A stretch of 64,000 bases of DNA, taken from assembly GCA_026018925.1 (NCBI GenBank), contig JAKSZU010000009.1, positions 73,628,041 to 73,692,040 of the forward strand. The letters run 5' to 3'. The translations under genes and the position numbers were made by a program. Shown here piece by piece: positions 59,918 to 64,000 of this stretch. The DNA is from Tupaia tana (taxonomy: Eukaryota; Chordata; Mammalia; Scandentia; Tupaiidae). Below the pieces are notes generated by a model. That model saw only the letters and a program-made list of their open reading frames with translations, was not told the origin of the DNA and did not search any database. Numbering within the stretch: position 1 is the first letter of the stretch; each line of letters opens with the position of its first letter.

Positions 59918-60085
59918 TTTTTTTAAGAATTATTTATTTAATTTTACTTATTCATTCATTTATTTTCATTTGACCAGGGAGAGAGAGAGAAAGTGAAAAA
60001 GCAAGCCACCAGGTCCAGGACTTGAACTGTGGTCAGCCACATGGGAGTGTCCAGCACCTTAACCACCACGCCACCTACTGGTCCC
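59918..60085 (-). mobile_element. SINE-B inserted in L1-e
   Basis: TTCATTTGACCAGGGAGAGA, inverted box B GGACTTGAACTGTGG, and head end CACCTACTGGTCCCC. TCCACTTTCT is duplicated at 59908-59917 and 60089-60098. Confidence 0.92.
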
Positions 60086-61078
60086 CTTTGTCCACTTTCT
60101 ATCACATGCCAACTTCTTGTTTTTTTTTTTTTTGTTTTTTATTTTTTATTTTTTTTTTTATGGCTGAGTAGTATTCTATAGTGTATATATGCCCCACCTT
60201 TTCAATCTATTCAACTGTTCATGGACATTTGGGTTGGTTCTATGCCTTAGTAATTGTGAATAATGCTGCAATAAACATAGATGTATGAGCAGTTTTGTGA
60301 CTGAGCATTCTCCTATTCTTTGGGTAGATACCCAGTAGTAGAATTCCTGGATCAGATGATAGTTTAATTTGTATATCTTTAAGGAACCTCCATATTGGTC
60401 TCCACAGTGGCTGTACCAATTTACATTCCCACCAAGAGTGTAGGAGATTTCCCTTTTCAACCTAACCTTCCCAGAATTTATCATTATTATTTTTTTAATC
60501 TTAACCATTATGACTGGGCTTATGTGGTATCTCATTGTGGTTTTGATCTGCATCTCCCTTATGATGATGGATTTTGAGCATTTTTAATATGCTTTTTGGC
60601 TGTTCATATGTCTTCCTTAGAAAGCTCATTTTTGCATCTTTTAATTGGGGTGATCATTTTTTCTTGAGTAAGCTGTTTGAGTACCCTGTGTATTTTGGTT
60701 GTAAGTCTCTTATCTGAGTCATAGTTTGCAAAAATATCCTCCCATTCTGAGGGTTATCACTTCACACTAATTACTGCATCTTATGCTGCACAGAAACTTC
60801 TTAATCTGATGTAATCCCACTTATATATTTTTGGGATTATTGTCTGTGCTTTGGGGGCCTTATTTAAGAAGTCTTGGCCTACTCCAATGTCTCCCAGAGT
60901 TTCCCCAACATTTTCCACCAGTAGTTTTATAGTTTGGTGTCTTAGGTTTACATCTTTGATCTACTTTGAGTTGATTTTTGTTAATGGTGAGAGATAGGGG
61001 GCTAGATTCATCTTCCTGAAGGTGGATATTCAGTTTTTCCAGCACCATTTGCTAAAGAGGTTTTCTTTTTCCGAGTCA

Positions 61079-61150
61079 CTTTGTCAAAAATCAGTTGACT
61101 GCATGTTTTGGGTGCCCTTTGTCAAAAATCAGTTGACTGCATGTTTTGGG
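61079..61150. repeat. 38-bp tandem duplication at the L1-e end
   Basis: CTTTGTCAAAAATCAGTTGA and the following bases occur at 61079 and again at 61117. Other L1 copies have this segment once. Confidence 0.93.
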
Positions 61151-61169
61151 TTTTGGTAGTCTGGGCTGA

Positions 61170-62025
61170 AAAGCCTTGTAGATGAGTGTGATGCATATTT
61201 ACCAGTGACTTAGAGTAAAATATTAATAAGACCATACTGAGCATTTGTAATTATATGAATCAGATAACATAAACACTATTTAGAAACCTTAAATGTCAGG
61301 GGAACATGTGGAGATGGATCAAAGAACATTCTCTTTAATTACTTTAGTGATGTGAACTCTAAATACATGTTTTATTATACATAACAATAGTTTTTCAAAA
61401 ACAGCTTGCAACTAGGCAAATTGGTAGATGTGCAAGTTTATAATTTTTATTACTTTACAAAGTTAGTAGTAGTATGTTTAAAGTTTGAGCAGGGTAATAT
61501 AGGTATTCCAACATCCCTAACCAAAGAATGGTTCACCCTTATCTCACAATGAATAATCAATCCTCAGCAAAGTTCCAAGATGTGAAAGAGACACCATGGA
61601 AAACTGTGAGCTAAGGAACAGACATGAAAGAACCAGTAAAATTGGCTGACTCAATTTTTCTGAATAATGCAATGAAGTGTTACAGCCAGATTACCTTCAT
61701 ATCTGGTGTTATTGCTTTGAAATATAAAAGTGTATCTATTTTTTCAACTATGGCTGGTTATTATACTTATTCATATCATCCTTGGTATTAATTTCTTGTT
61801 TAATAAAGCAATCGTTCTAACATTTTGACAGTCCCACTAGTAAGATCTACTATTTTCCCAGAAAATAGCTTTATAACCAAATATTTTAACATGATTTATG
61901 GAGACTTAGAAATAAAAAGATAACAAAATTTCGCTGTCTAAAATTTTGCTTATGTGTAATACAAAAGTCCTTTGTAATAGGTATCATTGTTAGAAATAAA
62001 TGAGGTTGTTGTTTTAACTAAGTCA
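61170..62025. other. Unique spacer
   Basis: No gene or clear repeat. Confidence 0.4.
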
Positions 62026-62043
62026 TAAAATGTAAGCATCTTT

Positions 62044-62088
62044 TTTAAGAAGAATTATTTAACTTTAATTATTTATTTTAATTTGACC

Positions 62089-62137
<49 letters not shown>

Positions 62138-62216
62138 CCACCAGGTCCAGGATTCAAACTGCAGTCAGCCATGTGGGAGTCCAGCACCCTTAAACACCAT
62201 TCCACCTGCCTGCCCC
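62044..62216 (-). mobile_element. SINE-B with perfect 17-bp duplication
   Basis: TTTAATTTGACCAGATAGGA, GA run, inverted box B GGATTCAAACTGCAG, and head end CACCTGCCTGCCCC. AAAATGTAAGCATCTTT lies at 62027-62043 and 62217-62233. Confidence 0.95.
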
Positions 62217-62251
62217 AAAATGTAAGCATCTTTCATAAAAATTTCAAGAGT

Positions 62252-62556
62252 GGGACCAGCATTTAGCGTAATGGCTATGTTGCTGGACTCCCACGTAGTT
62301 GACCGCGGTTCGAGTGCTGGATCCGGTGGCTTAAACTCACACCGGGGGCGTGTGCGTGCGTGCCCAAGATCCCGAGAGGAGAATGGAGGAGAAGGGATTG
62401 CGGCGTGGCCATCCCCCCTGGGGGGTGATTTCTTGCTTTGCTTTCTGTCTCTCTGTCTCTGTCTGTCTGGCGAGCGCCTGCGCCCTATAGCAAAAACATC
62501 TCAAAAAAAAAAAAAAAAAAAAAAGAAAAGAAAAAGAAAAAAGAAAAGAAAAAAAT
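62252..62556 (+). mobile_element. SINE-A, subfamily 1, young
   Basis: Head GGGACCAGCATTTAGCGTAA, GGTTCGAGTGC and CTTAAACTC. Long A/GAAA tail. ATTTCAAGAGT at 62241-62251 and 62557-62567. Confidence 0.96.
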
Positions 62557-62569
62557 ATTTCAAGAGTTA

Positions 62570-62810
62570 AACTACAAACAATGGTTACTGGTTTTCCCCC
62601 TTCCTAATATTATGAAAGGATTCCATTCTCTCTGTTATTAGCTTTAGTTACTGTCCAGAGTAACATATTAATTTATGGTTATATTTATCTTTTATTTGTT
62701 GTTAATTCTTATTTATTGCAACATATAGGCAATAGTGAGTTAACATTTCACAAGTATGTGTGAATTTCTCATCTATTTGCTATTGATTTCTAGAGGTCTA
62801 ATGTTACTCA

Positions 62811-62812
<2 letters not shown>
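62570..62812. other. Unique spacer
   Basis: Short AT-rich gap between two young SINEs. Confidence 0.4.
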
Positions 62813-62815
<3 letters not shown>

Positions 62816-62871
<56 letters not shown>

Positions 62872-63124
62872 GAGAGGTTTTTCGCTATAGGGCGCGTGCG
62901 CTCGCCAGACAGACAGAGAGAGACATAGAGACAGAAAGCGAGAAATCACCCCCCAGGGGGGATGGTCACGCCGCAATCCCTTCTCCTCCATTCTCCTCTC
63001 GGGATCTTGGGCACGCACGCACACGCGCCCGGCGTGAGTTTTAAGCCACCGGGTCCAGGACGCGAACCGCGGTCGACTACGTGGGAGTCCAGCGACATAG
63101 CCATTACGCTAACTGCTGGTTCCC
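62816..63124 (-). mobile_element. SINE-A, subfamily 2, very young, T57 tract
   Basis: T run of 57 bases (62814-62870), consensus-like body, GGACGCGAACCGCGG, and head ending AACTGCTGGTTCCC. An ATATTTTTT motif is repeated on both sides. Confidence 0.97.
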
Positions 63125-63129
63125 GATAT

Positions 63130-63800
63130 TTTTTGAGAATGAATGTTCTCTGAAACATCTAAGCAATTATTTAAAGATAGTAAGTGACTATTAATACTCT
63201 TAAAAGTTCCATGTTTGTTTATATCAAACCCATTTTCATATTTTTAAATCAGGATATCTCAAAAATAAGGCATTTGAATATTTTTCTAATGGTGCTTTTA
63301 TGCTCTGTGTTGGCTCACCATGTTTCATTTATTTGGATTTTAATCTTTGGGAAAATAGGCAGGGAATACTGAGATAATGTGTCTCTTTCTATAATTATAC
63401 CCCAAATATGCTTTACTTTGTATATGTCACAGTTTAGAAATCAGAGCCACAGTGTATGAATTGTGGGTGGTCTGTGATCTGTTGATCAGAGGCCCTTAGT
63501 TCATATTTCATACTCCCTTAGTGGGGCCAAGATGGGTCAGCTAACTTTTTTCAGTTACATTTCCTGACCACCCACTTTAACTTCTGACCCTGACCATCCA
63601 CTTTATGCCTTTTGTCACAAAGTTTTTAAAAATGTCAGCATGGAGGCTTAAGTGTACCCTTTCCTTAGTCCTAGCATACTCAGAACACATCTTCTATAGG
63701 TGGTGGAGTCCATATCGTCATCTTTTATGATGAACAATGTATTATTTATGAACTAGATATAGAATATTCAAGCTGCAGAAACATAAAAATATTGCTAACC
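63130..63800. other. Unique spacer
   Basis: No gene or recognised repeat. Confidence 0.4.
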
Positions 63801-63803
63801 TTT

Positions 63804-64000
63804 ACACACACACACACACACACACACACGCATTAGTTTGCTATAAGTCATGTGTATTTGCTGGAGAGAGAAAGAGAACTAGAGAAAGTGAGAAAGCACC
63901 CCCTAAGGGATCCCACATCACAATCCCTTGTCCTATATTTTCTTCTTGGAAATTTGGTCACATGCACACACATGCCTGGCATGTGTTTCAAGTCACTGGG
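63804..64000 (-). mobile_element. SINE-A-old, cut by the window end
   Basis: (CA)n at 63804-63829, TTTGCTATAAGTCATGTGTA, GA body, GTTTCAAGTCACTGGG. The tRNA-like head lies beyond the window. Confidence 0.85.

Larger units (their letters stand above)
59545..61160 (-). mobile_element. L1-e: 5'-truncated antisense LINE-1
   Basis: 3'UTR (59545-59880), then ORF2 C-terminal region to about 61150. The frame at 60176-60553 keeps a run like the L1-c C-terminal region. It is interrupted by SINE-B at 59918-60085 and ends in a short tandem duplication. Confidence 0.88.

Noticed and set aside
1-64000. A novel defence, biosynthetic or other gene system
   Set aside because: No cluster of intact genes exists here. 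The organised structure is all mobile elements plus two candidate exons.

Overview
The window looks like gene-poor, AT-rich nuclear DNA of a placental mammal. It carries several LINE-1 (L1) copies in different states of decay, about fifty tRNA-derived SINEs, old MIR/L2-like relics, one rearranged endogenous retrovirus fragment and many microsatellites. I see no bacterial features, no rRNA, no functional tRNA gene and no long intact gene. The dominant SINE has a tRNA-like head with A and B boxes, a GA/CT-rich body and a poly(A) tail. By elimination of the mammalian SINEs I know, a colugo (Dermoptera, CYN-type tRNA SINEs) is my best guess. That is inference and needs a repeat-library search.

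Layout. 0.9-6.8 kb: a long antisense L1 (L1-a). 6.8-14.3 kb: sparse unique DNA with a dense SINE cluster at 10.1-12.7 kb. 14.5-19.1 kb: an antisense L1 (L1-b) with a 2.3 kb internal deletion, in which a gag/pol/3'LTR retroviral remnant replaces about 430 bp, followed by two small sense L1 pieces. 19.4-24.9 kb: SINEs, including SINE-into-SINE and SINE-into-MIR insertions. 24.9-28.6 kb: the longest stretch without a recognisable repeat. 28.6-33.7 kb: a sense L1 (L1-c) with target-site duplications and a possible 3' transduction. 34-44.2 kb: SINEs, MIR/L2-like relics and the only two candidate protein-coding exons, both on the minus strand. 44.3-50.2 kb: stacked older antisense L1 pieces, one carrying a small twin-primed L1. 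52.1-57.3 kb: an old antisense L1 (L1-d). 59.5-61.2 kb: a 5'-truncated L1 (L1-e). The rest is SINEs and unique spacer.

Function. Nearly all the coding-like sequence is broken L1 ORF1/ORF2. The L1 machinery probably mobilised the SINEs in trans, because the SINEs have poly(A) tails and 10-18 bp target-site duplications. The part most likely to matter for the host is a minus-strand exon at 40646-40834, with consensus-like splice sites, and a phase-compatible candidate exon near 36.8-37.0 kb. They may belong to a gene that extends beyond the window. I do not recognise the protein.

SINE names used here are mine. SINE-A is the young ~265 bp family; SINE-A-old is its diverged relatives; SINE-B is ~190 bp with a tail containing GGTCAAAT and AAATAAAGTTAAATAA; SINE-D is a diverged tRNA-like family. 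Repeat boundaries are by eye, accurate to a few bases where duplications are given and to tens of bases elsewhere.
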